Shown here: positions 50,806 to 60,032 of the stretch, one piece after another
Layout of the letters: every line of letters starts with the position of its first letter
How positions within the stretch are numbered: the first letter of the stretch is position 1
Origin: JAAZBA01 sp964461815
Lineage (GTDB): Bacteria; Bacillota; Clostridia; Oscillospirales; QAMX01
Assembly: GCA_964461815.1 (NCBI GenBank)
Contig: CAYWVF010000006.1
Location: forward strand, 1 to 64,000
Direction of reading: 5' to 3'
Length of the DNA: 64,000 nucleotides
The notes under the pieces: generated by a model
What the model saw: only the letters and a program-made list of their open reading frames with translations
The model's database searches: none
What the model was told of the DNA's origin: nothing
Made by a program: the position numbers and the translations under genes

Positions 50806-51486
50806 TCACAATATATTCTTATTTATCCTTGATTCCACGCTCATCATGAACCGATATTGATTTTTGAGCAGGATCAGGTCGTTTTTCAAAACATCCGCAA
50901 GTCTGTCCGAATATAGCAGCTCAAAATCCTCGCTGTTTTTTATAAAGCATATGTCTTTTCTGTCAAGCCACTGTGACATGCGTTCTCCGTACTGCGTATA
51001 CTTGGGACGCTTATACATTTCGCCCTCAAGTGTAAATACATCCTGCTTGTAAAATGAGTCGAATGCCTCCTCGGCGATCGGCTCGCCATCTATCAGCATC
51101 TCACGGAACAGCTTCATCTTCTCCGTACCTGTACAGTAGTAGCCGCAGCCATAGCGAAAGCCCCACAAGCCTATCTCAAAGAAAAATCCCGGCAGACCAT
51201 CCGCAAGCTTTTTATCACGAATAAATGTCAGCCACATATTGCTTCTGTAGAGTGACTTATCCTTAGTGAAGCGTGTATCTCTGTATATCCTGCTGAGCGC
51301 ACGTCTCGGCTCTACAATGAATGCGCTGTCTATTTCCAGCATTATCGGTGTTAGCTCATCGCAAAGCTTGTAAAACGGCTCACGGACATATTTTTTATAC
51401 TCAGCTTCATGCTCATGAAACCAATTTTTGTCACCTCTGAGCTTATTTTCAGCTAAAAAATCCAATGTTTCCTGTGAAAACGCCAT
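50806..51486 (-). CDS. DUF2461 family protein
   Basis: A 226-residue protein matching DUF2461: FSQETLDFLAENKLRGDKNWF at the start, RALSRIYRDTRFTKDKSLYR, then FFFEIGLWGFRYGCGYYCTG. Function of the family is unknown; no catalytic motif is evident. The start at 51486 (MAFSQ) is preferred as it matches the family and the predicted transcript begins near 51518, leaving little room for a start at 51507. It is the first gene of the operon, 10 bases before the siroheme gene. Confidence 0.85.
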   Translation of the reverse strand: MAFSQETLDFLAENKLRGDKNWFHEHEAEYKKYVREPFYKLCDELTPIMLEIDSAFIVEPRRALSRIYRDTRFTKDKSLYRSNMWLTFIRDKKLADGLPGFFFEIGLWGFRYGCGYYCTGTEKMKLFREMLIDGEPIAEEAFDSFYKQDVFTLEGEMYKRPKYTQYGERMSQWLDRKDICFIKNSEDFELLYSDRLADVLKNDLILLKNQYRFMMSVESRINKNIL

Positions 51487-51524
51487 ATTCGCACAGTTCA
51501 CTCCCATATAAGTATTTCTACGAT

Positions 51525-51553
51525 ATTATATCATATTTTACGCAAAAACACAA
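51525..51553 (-). promoter_or_regulatory. Promoter of the DUF2461-siroheme-ABC operon, extended -10
   Basis: Minus-strand TTGTGT (51553-51548), 17-bp spacer, TATAAT (51530-51525) with TGA before it. No Fur-box-like 19-bp palindrome could be recognised around it. Confidence 0.55.
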
Positions 51554-51574
51554 TACATTCATGTTTTTCTACAT

Positions 51575-51609
51575 AAAAAGCAGACGTTGTCAGCTAACAA
51601 CGTCTGCTT
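51575..51609 (-). terminator. spoIVA terminator
   Basis: A 13-bp perfect stem (51578-51590 with 51597-51609), 6-base loop and U-tract leftward, right after the spoIVA stop. Confidence 0.9.
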
Positions 51610-51613
51610 GCTT

Positions 51614-53095
51614 TTATAGTATTATGCAAATAAGTCCGCCGCTGCCTTCATTAATTATCCTCTCCAATGTTTCACGCAGCTTTAGTCTTGCATCATCCGG
51701 CATTTTCGAAAGCTTTGTATTCAGTCCCTCACTCACAAGCTCATGCAGTGATTTCCCAAAAATATTTGACTCCCATATTTTTCCTGCATCACCTTCAAAC
51801 TCGCCCAACAGGTAATCCATCAGCTCCTCCGACTGCCGTTCCGAGCCTACGATAGGTGATACCTCCGTTTGGATATCCGCACGCATCATATGTATTGACG
51901 GTGCGCTTGCTTTAAGCTTTATACCATAGCGGCCACCCTGACGTATCAGCTCCGGTTCTTCCAGTGTCATTTCGTTCATCGTCGGCATAACTATTCCGTA
52001 ACCGATAGCGTTGACCTGATCCAGCGCAGCCTCGATACGCTTATACTCATTCTTGATCGCACCGAGCTCTTTCAATATTGGGATCAATTCTCCCTCATCA
52101 TTTATTCTTATCCCCGACTCCTCTTCTATCATCCCGTAAAACAGCTCCTGTGGCATATCAAGCGAGGCAACCGCACAGCCTTCACCGAGCTTTATACTTT
52201 TCAGCTCCGTACCGCAAATATATGTGCCACCTGCAAGCGAGTTTACCATTTCAGGTATCTCACGTATTCTGCGTATACCTCTCATCGCATCCAACACGCC
52301 CGAGAATATATTTTCCTTTATCGGATGATCGGCATCAAGTCCACCTGTCCACGGCGGGAGCACTATTCCCAGCTCCTTTACAGGAAATTCATACAAAATA
52401 CTTTTTATTATATCCGTTATTTCACTTTCCGACAGCTGCTGACAATTTACCGTGCGGCATGTAACTTCAAAACGTGTTTCAAGATCATCCTTTATCCTCT
52501 GTGCTTTTTCGCCATTCGGTTCAGTTGAATTTACAAGTACTATAAATGGCTTTGACAGCTCCTTTAATTCGCTTATAACACGCTCCTCAGGCTCAATATA
52601 TGCCTCACGTGCTATATCTGTTATGCTTCCGTCAGTCGTTATCACAAGTCCTACCGTCGAATGCTCGCCAATGACCTTTCTTGTCCCGAATTCCGCAGCC
52701 TCCTTCATCGGTATTTCCCTATCAAACCACGGAGTCGTCACCATTCTCGGCTCGTCACCCTCAAGCTGTCCCAGCGCTCCCTCTACCATATATCCCACGC
52801 AGTCCACAAGGCGCACTCTCATCTTAGCATTATTGTCCAGCTCCAGCTCTGCCGCTTCCTCAGGTACAAATTTAGGCTCTGCCGTCATTATCGTCTTGCC
52901 TGAACCGCTTTGCGGCAGCTCATCCTTTGCGCGCTCACGCTTATATACATTTGTAATATTAGGTATAACTAAAGTGTCCATGAATCGCTTTATAAACGTA
53001 GATTTACCTGTCCTCACCGGGCCAACTACACCTATGTATATATCCCCACCTGTTCTTTCGGCGATCTCACTATATATCTTATTCAATCTGACCAT
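51614..53095 (-). CDS. spoIVA: Stage IV sporulation protein A (coat morphogenetic ATPase)
   Basis: A 493-residue ATPase that polymerises around the forespore to build the base of the spore coat. The Walker A loop GPVRTGKST (25-33), the DELPQSGSGKTIMTAEPKFVP block, RLVDCVGYMVEGALG and the conserved C-terminus LKETLERIINEGSGGL-like end are all present, aligning with Bacillus SpoIVA throughout. GGAGGAG is close to the ATG. The gene follows sipL by 6 bases in one operon, which puts the scaffold and its partner together. Confidence 0.97.
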   Translation of the reverse strand: MVRLNKIYSEIAERTGGDIYIGVVGPVRTGKSTFIKRFMDTLVIPNITNVYKRERAKDELPQSGSGKTIMTAEPKFVPEEAAELELDNNAKMRVRLVDCVGYMVEGALGQLEGDEPRMVTTPWFDREIPMKEAAEFGTRKVIGEHSTVGLVITTDGSITDIAREAYIEPEERVISELKELSKPFIVLVNSTEPNGEKAQRIKDDLETRFEVTCRTVNCQQLSESEITDIIKSILYEFPVKELGIVLPPWTGGLDADHPIKENIFSGVLDAMRGIRRIREIPEMVNSLAGGTYICGTELKSIKLGEGCAVASLDMPQELFYGMIEEESGIRINDEGELIPILKELGAIKNEYKRIEAALDQVNAIGYGIVMPTMNEMTLEEPELIRQGGRYGIKLKASAPSIHMMRADIQTEVSPIVGSERQSEELMDYLLGEFEGDAGKIWESNIFGKSLHELVSEGLNTKLSKMPDDARLKLRETLERIINEGSGGLICIIL

Positions 53096-53101
53096 CTCCT
53101 C

Positions 53102-54595
53102 CTACCGCTTTATCGGTATCAATAATAATTCCCCACGTTTTATCTCATCCGATTCACTGATCTTATTTGCCTTTGCAATCTCACTCACTGTTGTTCGGCA
53201 GCTTTTTGCAATAGACCATAAGCTCTCACCTGCTTCAGCATATCTCAAGATCGCAGATAATTTTATAGAATCAGCTTCATACTCTCCAAGTGTTTCGAAA
53301 TCATCCACCACTGATGTCTTTATACTTACGCATTTATTGCATACAGCCGTGACTGCTGCATCTACCGTGAGCCCGTTTGACGATGGCATCGCAGAGCATG
53401 ATACCGACCTTATCTCCCATCGTCCATCCTCGTTACTCAGCTGCACAGGTATTCTTCTCGTAACGCTGTATATTCCGTTATCATCTGATATATAGATTAT
53501 ATCCGCAACACATATCAGCTGTCCGTTTTGAGCGTTATCATCGTATCTCACCGTACAGTCAAGCACAGCGTTCACAGCCATACCTGTTTCGAAGGATTCT
53601 GCCACATCAAATCTTTCAAGCTGACCCGACTCATATTTTATAAATTTCTTTTCTGTCACTACAGGTGCTATCCTTACATTAGTATTGTACATATCCTCAA
53701 CAACATTTATCTGTGTTGACTCCATAAGCTCTGCAAATAAGTACATACCAACGCTCATATTGATGACCTTAGCCTCTCCCGACATATCTATGGTCGGTTC
53801 AAGCTCTGTATTTCTCACATCCACTCTGAGACTGTATGTCATATCCTCAGATGCACCTATAGCATCGACCAGCTGTGAGAACGGAACGACCTGTGAAAAC
53901 GTTTCAAGCTTGCCGTCAATATCCGCATAAAGGCAATTCAGCTTGACATTTCCCTTTGTAATGAACTTATTGACCATCATTCTCGTATCAAGTATCTCAG
54001 TCTCTACAGAGTACTTAAGTATTTGACCTACAGCTTCACTTGATTGAGGCAGTTCGAGCTCCTCCACCAGTGTAAAGCTTTTTGATGCAGTCTGCGATAT
54101 CGTATTGATCTCATAGCTCTTGACTAAAAGCTGATACCCTATCTCGTCACCTGATGCTATCCCTCCCGTGATATATTCATCACGGTCACTATACGCTCTG
54201 TATGATATCGAAACCGTAAGCCTTACGCTGACCTTTCGTGAATTGACAGCCTTGACATCGGTACTCACCATCTTTGCCGTACACATGATCCCTGCTGATG
54301 GTACACACGAATCACCTGGCACATCGAATCTGTGCTCAAACGAAAACGGTATCTCCAGCTTTATAAGATTTCCGGTGTCAGGCACATATAAAATCGAAGC
54401 CTTTGCACCGCATTTTACATTTATCGTGCCTGCCATATACTCGCAGTCCTTTACATATACAGTTCCAAACGAATCCACTATCCTTGCTATATCCGGGCAG
54501 GAATCCGGAACTATGCTTTCTGAATTTTCCTCATGCAGCTGTGTATCTTCAGCACATATTATTTTGCTTTTCAGAGGTTTTTTTATAAGCTCCAT
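53102..54595 (-). CDS. sipL: SipL-like coat assembly protein (DUF3794 repeats plus LysM)
   Basis: A 497-residue protein with two to three DUF3794 (SPOCS) domains (about 30-130, 165-290 and 300-420) and a C-terminal LysM domain (about 448-497: YAEAGESLWSIAKSC...ISESDEIKRGELLLIP). In C. difficile SipL, with the same design, binds SpoIVA through its LysM domain and is required for coat encasement. Direct linkage to spoIVA here supports the same role. AAAGG lies about 10 bases before the ATG, and a sigma-E-like promoter stands upstream. Confidence 0.9.
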   Translation of the reverse strand: MELIKKPLKSKIICAEDTQLHEENSESIVPDSCPDIARIVDSFGTVYVKDCEYMAGTINVKCGAKASILYVPDTGNLIKLEIPFSFEHRFDVPGDSCVPSAGIMCTAKMVSTDVKAVNSRKVSVRLTVSISYRAYSDRDEYITGGIASGDEIGYQLLVKSYEINTISQTASKSFTLVEELELPQSSEAVGQILKYSVETEILDTRMMVNKFITKGNVKLNCLYADIDGKLETFSQVVPFSQLVDAIGASEDMTYSLRVDVRNTELEPTIDMSGEAKVINMSVGMYLFAELMESTQINVVEDMYNTNVRIAPVVTEKKFIKYESGQLERFDVAESFETGMAVNAVLDCTVRYDDNAQNGQLICVADIIYISDDNGIYSVTRRIPVQLSNEDGRWEIRSVSCSAMPSSNGLTVDAAVTAVCNKCVSIKTSVVDDFETLGEYEADSIKLSAILRYAEAGESLWSIAKSCRTTVSEIAKANKISESDEIKRGELLLIPIKR

Positions 54596-54636
54596 TTTCT
54601 AACCAACCTTTCAGCTCTTAACTTGTCTTATACAAA

Positions 54637-54663
54637 TATATATGAGGCTCTATCTCTAAATAT
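54637..54663 (-). promoter_or_regulatory. Sigma-E-like promoter of sipL-spoIVA
   Basis: Minus-strand ATATTT (54663-54658), 13-bp spacer and CATATATA (54644-54637) resemble the sigma-E consensus (ATATT and CATACAAT). It predicts a leader of about 35 bases before sipL. sigE itself is in this window. Confidence 0.5.
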
Positions 54664-54687
54664 TATCCTTTTGTCACTGAATATTAT

Positions 54688-54831
54688 TTAGCATACAAGC
54701 AGCACTCCCGCTGCCACTATCAATATTCCAAGTACCCATAGCAAAAAGCCTGTAGGGAAAACAAGTGCTATAAATACACCTACCCCAACCGCTATGATCA
54801 GCATACCTATAAACCTTTTCCGTCCGCACAC
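54688..54831 (-). CDS. 47-residue hydrophobic membrane protein
   Basis: A small frame with a GTG start at 54831 (GGAGG 10 bases upstream) or an ATG at 54804. The product starts basic (CGRKRF), followed by two hydrophobic segments (about 10-24 and 28-46) with a PTG turn, and ends in Cys. Segments of this type are common among tiny clostridial membrane proteins of unknown role. It lies between the rsgA terminator and sipL in the same orientation, a place that suits a spore-related or stress gene; this is inference. Confidence 0.5.
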   Translation of the reverse strand: MCGRKRFIGMLIIAVGVGVFIALVFPTGFLLWVLGILIVAAGVLLVC

Positions 54832-55028
54832 TTGCTCCGCACCTCCGCAAAATGAAATCCCTGTACCATAAATATAGTATATGGATCAAATTATTATTAC
54901 TTTTTTTCACACGTATTATGCAGTCAGTTATCGAGACAGTCCTCTCAGAAAAATGCTTTAACGACAGATCTTTTATGTGTATTGAGTGAGATATTATACG
55001 GTCACTGCGATTCATTGAACACACAGAA
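54832..55028 (-). promoter_or_regulatory. Leader region of the 47-residue protein gene
   Basis: About 200 bases without a gene. A possible minus-strand promoter is TGTTCA (55021-55016), 17-bp spacer and TATAAT (54998-54993); the -35 is poor. The rest of the leader is A-rich and shows no strong structure. Confidence 0.3.
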
Positions 55029-55072
55029 AAAAGACCACTCAGCAGACTATGCAGCCTGTTGTGTGGTCTTTT
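55029..55072 (-). terminator. rsgA terminator
   Basis: A 10-bp outer stem (55029-55038 with 55063-55072) with further pairing inside, and a run of U leftward. It ends the priA-to-rsgA operon. Confidence 0.75.
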
Positions 55073-55137
55073 CGTTTGTACCGTTTGAATATGTCACTTC
55101 GTTTTCGGCGATTTCTACCGAATGCTCTTTGAGTACA

Positions 55138-56052
55138 TCATTTGTTCTTTTCCTGTTTTTTTATTTCCCAATCCTTTATATCCTTCATGCTTTCGTACAG
55201 CATAAGGTAGCTGTCATAGCGCGATCTCTCGATTTTTTCTTCCTTCACCGCCTTTATGACTGCACAACCCTTTTCTTTTATATGCATACAGCCTGTGTAT
55301 CTGCACTCCGGAATATATTTTGCAAAATCAATAAATGAGTTTTGCAGATCATTCTTCAATACAAGATCCATACGCTCCACATCAAACGACTGAAATCCGG
55401 GTGTATCAGCAATATATCCGCCCTCAGTAAGCTCGAACAGCTCCACATGACGTGTAGTCTGCCTACCTCTGCCTATTTTCTCACTGAGTGCTCCTACCTC
55501 TACGTTCCACGCCGGATCAAGCTTTCTAATAATGCTTGACTTCCCTACTCCCGAGTTTCCCGTCAGTACTGTTATGCCGCTCGTAACGATGCTCTTTATC
55601 TCATCGATACCGCAACCCGTTTCGGCACTTACTTTTATCACTCGAAAACCGACATTTTTGTATATTCGTTCAAGCTCGTCACCCGATGCCAGATCACATT
55701 TGTTTATGCACACTATAAGCTCTATATTCTTATGTCCGGCAATTGCCGAGACCTTATCGATCAAAAACTTTTCCGTAATAGGCGGTGCCTCCGATGCGAT
55801 TACGATCAGCCTGTCTATATTCGCCACGGCAGGACGTATGAGAGCATTCTTTCTCTCCTCGATCTCCCATATTATTCCGCTTCCATCAGGCTGCATATTT
55901 ATCTTTACAGTGTCACCTATCATCGGCTGACGATCCGCTATCCTGAACTTACCCCTTGCTCTGCACAATATATCGCCATCGGCGGTACGTATAGTATACA
56001 AACCGCCGATGCCCTTTATTATCAATCCGCGTTTTGAATGTTCATCATTCAT
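55138..56052 (-). CDS. rsgA: Ribosome small-subunit-dependent GTPase A
   Basis: A 304-residue circularly permuted GTPase that helps 30S maturation. An OB-fold (about 1-65) precedes the permuted G domain: G4 INKCDL, then G1 GNSGVGKSS, then G3 DTPGFQSF. The C-terminal zinc domain has CRYTGCMH and CAV ligands. The ATG at 56052 lies inside the prkC end (8-base overlap); a GTG six codons upstream is an alternative. This kinase-phosphatase-GTPase order is conserved in Firmicutes. Confidence 0.94.
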   Translation of the reverse strand: MNDEHSKRGLIIKGIGGLYTIRTADGDILCRARGKFRIADRQPMIGDTVKINMQPDGSGIIWEIEERKNALIRPAVANIDRLIVIASEAPPITEKFLIDKVSAIAGHKNIELIVCINKCDLASGDELERIYKNVGFRVIKVSAETGCGIDEIKSIVTSGITVLTGNSGVGKSSIIRKLDPAWNVEVGALSEKIGRGRQTTRHVELFELTEGGYIADTPGFQSFDVERMDLVLKNDLQNSFIDFAKYIPECRYTGCMHIKEKGCAVIKAVKEEKIERSRYDSYLMLYESMKDIKDWEIKKQEKNK

Positions 56053-58138
56053 ATATCGCGATTTCCTCACCTTTCAGTACTCCATTGACATATATGGTCA
56101 GCAGATCTGAGCCTGTACCATATAATGTTATACTTACCTTGCCTAAGGAGGAGTCATATTCCTCCTCATATATAGTCTGTCCCATTGCTTTTACTTCTAC
56201 AAGAGATTTTTCCTCAGTAGATGAAAGTGCTACCTTAAGAACATATGACTTCTTAGCACCTGTGCTTGATTGGTTAGTCTCACCGGAGAAATTTCCGTCG
56301 TTGGGATCCTCATCCGGTGTTGTCGGTTCAACGGCATTGCTGCTTATACTGATATCCACCGACGTTTTTTCACTGACCTCTGTATTCGGATCATAGCTTT
56401 GTCCTACAACAATACCGTTTTTCTCGTCGCTTGTCACCGGAATGATCTCTCCGAGCACAAGTGAGCAGCTTTCAAGTCGACGTCTTGCTTCATCCTCCGT
56501 CAGACCCTTCAGATCAGGTACGATCGTAGTTTTGACCTCTTTTCCGAGACTTACATATACGGTAACCTTTGAACCCGGTTCAACATCCGTAGTTGCCTCC
56601 GGTATGGTTCTTGTAACATTGCCCTCGATTATCGTTTCTGATATCTCATAGGCGTACTCGTACAATATATCCAGCTTGCTGAGTTCAAGACCGGCGGAAC
56701 GGTACTCTACATTTGTTATATCGGGCATTGTTACCATTTTCGGGCCAAGGCTTACCGTTACATATATCTCAGCATTCGGCTTCATCGTTCTTCCGGCTGA
56801 TGGTGACTGGTCTATTATAAAGCCCTTTTCTACCGTACTATTATATACAGTCTCCTCCTGGATGATCCTGTAATCCTCATACTTAGAGCTTGACATGACC
56901 TCCATATAATTCTTTCCTACAAGACTCGGCACTTCAACGTCTGTTACGCTATCGGCATCATCAGGATTAAATATCGTGCTGAATATAAACATCGCACCGC
57001 CCATAAATACTGCTGCGGTTATAATAGCGGTTATAAGATATACAACTACCGGTGTACGTCTTCTCGGAACATAGTCGTATTCATAATCATCATAGTCATC
57101 ATCATATTTCACAGCTTTCTTTTTAGGCTGCTTCTTCGGTTTGGCAGCATCTGCATGATGCTTTTCCTCCACTGACACAGTCTCATCACTTACGGTCTTT
57201 CTCACCTGATGACTGCTTATCGGCACAAATTTGCGTGTGTCGCCGTCATTATGCTCAACTTCCGGCTCTGTCTGCTCCTCATACGTATTTACATAGTTAA
57301 ATTCTACCTCAGGGTCTTTTTTGTAGAGCTCGAAATCCTCTATGATCTCAGTTGCAGATGCATATCTCTTATCGATAGAAGGACACATAGCCTTCATAGT
57401 TATGCTTTCCAGTGCGCGCGGTATCTTCGGATCTATTTCACGAGGCATAAGCGGTACGGAATTGATATGCTGGAGCACTACCGCTACAGGTGTATCACCC
57501 TCAAACGGAAGACGTCCTGTCAGCATCTCATACATAACTACACCAAAGGAGTATATATCTGATCTTGCATCGATCGCACTTCCCTTCGCCTGTTCAGGTG
57601 AGACATAGTGTACCGATCCGAGAGCCTCATCCGTCAACGTCTGACGCTCCGACTGAGCAAATCTTGCGATGCCGAAGTCAGTTACCTTAAGGCTTCCGTC
57701 ACGAAGTATGATAATATTTTGAGGCTTTATATCTCTGTGTATTATTCCGCGGCTATGAGCATGTTCAAGAGCTTTTGCGATCTGCGGTGCAAAGTGCAGT
57801 ACCTCATCAGGTGAAAGTAGACCCTTTCGATCCATATAATCCTTTAATGTAACACCCTCTACAAGCTCCATTACCATATATTCGATATTGTCACTTCTGT
57901 TTACATCGTAAACAGATACAATATTCTGATGAGACAGCATCGCAACCGCTTGTGATTCCGTATGAAAACGTCTTCTGAAATCGGCATCCTTTGCGTATTC
58001 ATCCTTTAGTATTTTTATCGCAACAAATCTGTTCAACAGTCGGCAACGTGCCTTGTAAACCACTGCCATGCCGCCTGTACCGATAACTTCCAGTATCTCA
58101 TAGCGGTTGTCAAGCAGCTTTCCTATGTATTTATCCAT
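56045..58138 (-). CDS. prkC: PASTA-domain serine/threonine protein kinase
   Basis: A 697-residue transmembrane kinase sensing peptidoglycan. The kinase domain (about 10-270) has IGTGGMAVVYKA, AIKIL (ATP lysine), HRDIKPQN and TDFGIA, with an activation loop rich in Thr/Ser. A low-complexity linker rich in Lys, Asp and Tyr leads to a membrane helix (about 366-390), then three PASTA domains (about 400-600) and an extra C-terminal domain of about 70 residues. In Bacillus, PrkC triggers germination on muropeptides, of interest next to so many spore genes. Its phosphatase is encoded just upstream. Confidence 0.95.
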   Translation of the reverse strand: MDKYIGKLLDNRYEILEVIGTGGMAVVYKARCRLLNRFVAIKILKDEYAKDADFRRRFHTESQAVAMLSHQNIVSVYDVNRSDNIEYMVMELVEGVTLKDYMDRKGLLSPDEVLHFAPQIAKALEHAHSRGIIHRDIKPQNIIILRDGSLKVTDFGIARFAQSERQTLTDEALGSVHYVSPEQAKGSAIDARSDIYSFGVVMYEMLTGRLPFEGDTPVAVVLQHINSVPLMPREIDPKIPRALESITMKAMCPSIDKRYASATEIIEDFELYKKDPEVEFNYVNTYEEQTEPEVEHNDGDTRKFVPISSHQVRKTVSDETVSVEEKHHADAAKPKKQPKKKAVKYDDDYDDYEYDYVPRRRTPVVVYLITAIITAAVFMGGAMFIFSTIFNPDDADSVTDVEVPSLVGKNYMEVMSSSKYEDYRIIQEETVYNSTVEKGFIIDQSPSAGRTMKPNAEIYVTVSLGPKMVTMPDITNVEYRSAGLELSKLDILYEYAYEISETIIEGNVTRTIPEATTDVEPGSKVTVYVSLGKEVKTTIVPDLKGLTEDEARRRLESCSLVLGEIIPVTSDEKNGIVVGQSYDPNTEVSEKTSVDISISSNAVEPTTPDEDPNDGNFSGETNQSSTGAKKSYVLKVALSSTEEKSLVEVKAMGQTIYEEEYDSSLGKVSITLYGTGSDLLTIYVNGVLKGEEIAIYE

Positions 58139-58218
58139 TATACAAATTCCAAAATCCGGGCAGCTCTGTGAGCTTTACCAGATATTCCTTTCTTTCGTTG
58201 ATCAATCAGTGTCTGCCG

Positions 58219-58953
58219 CTAAGCGCAGATCAAAACAGCTGTTATATTATCATATCCGCCGCGTTCATTTGCTTTATCTATAAGCGTCTCACAGGCGATC
58301 TGTGAGCTTTCGGCTGAATCGATTATTTTCTTCATCTCTTCGCTGCTTATCATGTTGGATAAACCGTCCGAACAAAGTAATATCTTTGTACCCTGGTCGA
58401 TTTTATATGTATAAATATCCGACTTTACTCTCTCATCTGTACCGAGTGCACGTGTTATCAGATTACGTCTGGGATGCTCCCTCGCTTCCTCCTCGGTGAT
58501 CTCGCCTCTCATGATCATTTCTTCAACTACGGAGTGATCGATAGTGATCTTCTCTATACCCTCTGAATTTATCAAATAGGCTCTGCTGTCACCTACGTTG
58601 ACAAGCACGAGATCATCGTCATTTACAAATCCTCCGACAAGCGTTGTTCCCATTCCACTGTATTCTCTCGATGAAAGTGCAGTCTGATATGTCTCATAAT
58701 TTGCAAAGTTTACAGCATTTTTCAGAATTGACTCCATGTATTTATTACTCATACTTGGTCTGATATGCTTCATCACATGCTCTTTAAAAACACTCGCCGC
58801 TATATCACTGGCAATATTGCCGGCATTGGCTCCGCCCATACCGTCACACACAACGAATATCGCCTGCTTACCATCATTTTCGGTGCAGCAAAAAAAGGTG
58901 TCCTGATTATTCTTACGAACTATGCCTGTATCTGACAAACCATATACATTCAT
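58219..58953 (-). CDS. stp: PP2C-type serine/threonine phosphatase
   Basis: A 244-residue metal-dependent phosphatase that reverses PrkC phosphorylation. PP2C motifs are VVCDGMGGANAGNIAS, VNVGDSRAYLI, and GLSNMISSEEM with the final GGYDNITAVLI. The ATG overlaps the rlmN stop by four bases; SD AAGGAGG lies inside rlmN 10 bases upstream. The 80 bases between it and prkC contain no gene. Confidence 0.94.
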   Translation of the reverse strand: MNVYGLSDTGIVRKNNQDTFFCCTENDGKQAIFVVCDGMGGANAGNIASDIAASVFKEHVMKHIRPSMSNKYMESILKNAVNFANYETYQTALSSREYSGMGTTLVGGFVNDDDLVLVNVGDSRAYLINSEGIEKITIDHSVVEEMIMRGEITEEEAREHPRRNLITRALGTDERVKSDIYTYKIDQGTKILLCSDGLSNMISSEEMKKIIDSAESSQIACETLIDKANERGGYDNITAVLICA

Positions 58954-59999
58954 CCGATGCTTCCCTCCTTGTTTTTCTGGTATTTCCGTCTGAGCTGTCC
59001 GCAGGATGCATCTATATCCGATCCCAGCTTTCGTCTGACAGTCGCCGTGATCCCGGCTCTATTGAGTGTCTCCTGAAAACGACGTACCGTTTCAGGCTTT
59101 GACGGCTTCAGACTGCTCTCCTCAACACTGTTGAGCGGTATAAGATTTACATGCGATCCGCTGCCGCCAAGCAGCGAGCAAAGCTTTGCAGCACAGTCAT
59201 CGCTGTCATTAACATTTCTTATCATAGCATACTCGTATGATATTCTTCGACCTGTTTTCTCGAAGTATCTCTCGCATGTTTTAATCAATCTGTCCACACC
59301 ATACGCACGATTCACAGGCATAATACTGTTTCTTATCTCGTCAAACGGTGCATGCAGCGATACGGACAGCGTTATCTGCAATTTATGCTCTGCCAACAGG
59401 TCGATCTTCTCACACAAGCCGCTTGTTGAAAGTGATATATGCCGCTGACCGATATTCAGTCCGTCCGGATGATTTACCAGAGAAATGAACTTCAATACAT
59501 TTTCCATATTATCAAGCGGCTCGCCTGTACCCATCAAAACAATATTCGATATCCTGTATCCACTGTCACGCTGTGCCGCTATAATCTGCCCTATTATCTC
59601 GCCCGGCGTCAGATTTCTCACCAGTCCCGCTATGGTAGAAGCACAGAACACGCATCCCATCCTGCATCCGGCTTGAGTTGATACACAAACGCTGTTTCCA
59701 TGCTCATATTTCATCAGCACCGTCTCAACGCAATTTCCGTCCTCAAGCTCGAACAGGTACTTTATCGTGCCGTCCTTTGAAAGCTGACGTTTCACTATCG
59801 TAGGATTTCCAAGTGAGTACGTCTCCGACATCAAGCTCTTGAGTGATTTCGGAATGTCTGTCATTTCATCCCATGAATGCACACCGGAATGAAGCCATTT
59901 AAATATCTGCTTTGCCCTATATCCAGGCTGTCCCATCGACTTAAGCAGCTCACCCAGCTCCTCCGGCAGCATACTTTTCAGATTCTTGTCCAGTGTCAT
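58950..59999 (-). CDS. rlmN: 23S rRNA (A2503-C2) / tRNA methyltransferase RlmN
   Basis: A 349-residue radical-SAM enzyme methylating A2503 of 23S rRNA and A37 of some tRNAs. The [4Fe-4S] motif CRMGCVFC is at about residue 112-119; the auxiliary cysteine near the C-terminus (SDIDASCGQLR) completes the active site. FKWLHSGVHSWDEMTDIPK opens the family domain. The C-terminal cysteine context fits RlmN, not the Cfr resistance enzyme, though only phylogeny would settle it. Confidence 0.94.
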   Translation of the reverse strand: MTLDKNLKSMLPEELGELLKSMGQPGYRAKQIFKWLHSGVHSWDEMTDIPKSLKSLMSETYSLGNPTIVKRQLSKDGTIKYLFELEDGNCVETVLMKYEHGNSVCVSTQAGCRMGCVFCASTIAGLVRNLTPGEIIGQIIAAQRDSGYRISNIVLMGTGEPLDNMENVLKFISLVNHPDGLNIGQRHISLSTSGLCEKIDLLAEHKLQITLSVSLHAPFDEIRNSIMPVNRAYGVDRLIKTCERYFEKTGRRISYEYAMIRNVNDSDDCAAKLCSLLGGSGSHVNLIPLNSVEESSLKPSKPETVRRFQETLNRAGITATVRRKLGSDIDASCGQLRRKYQKNKEGSIG

Positions 60000-60032
60000 A
60001 AAAAATATGTTCTCCTTCTCGCAAAGCTACAT

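Noticed and set aside
54674..55024. Minus-strand frame of 116 codons between rsgA and sipL
   Set aside because: Its hydropathy is irregular and it has no SD, whereas another frame in the same place gives a clean two-helix protein with GGAGG.
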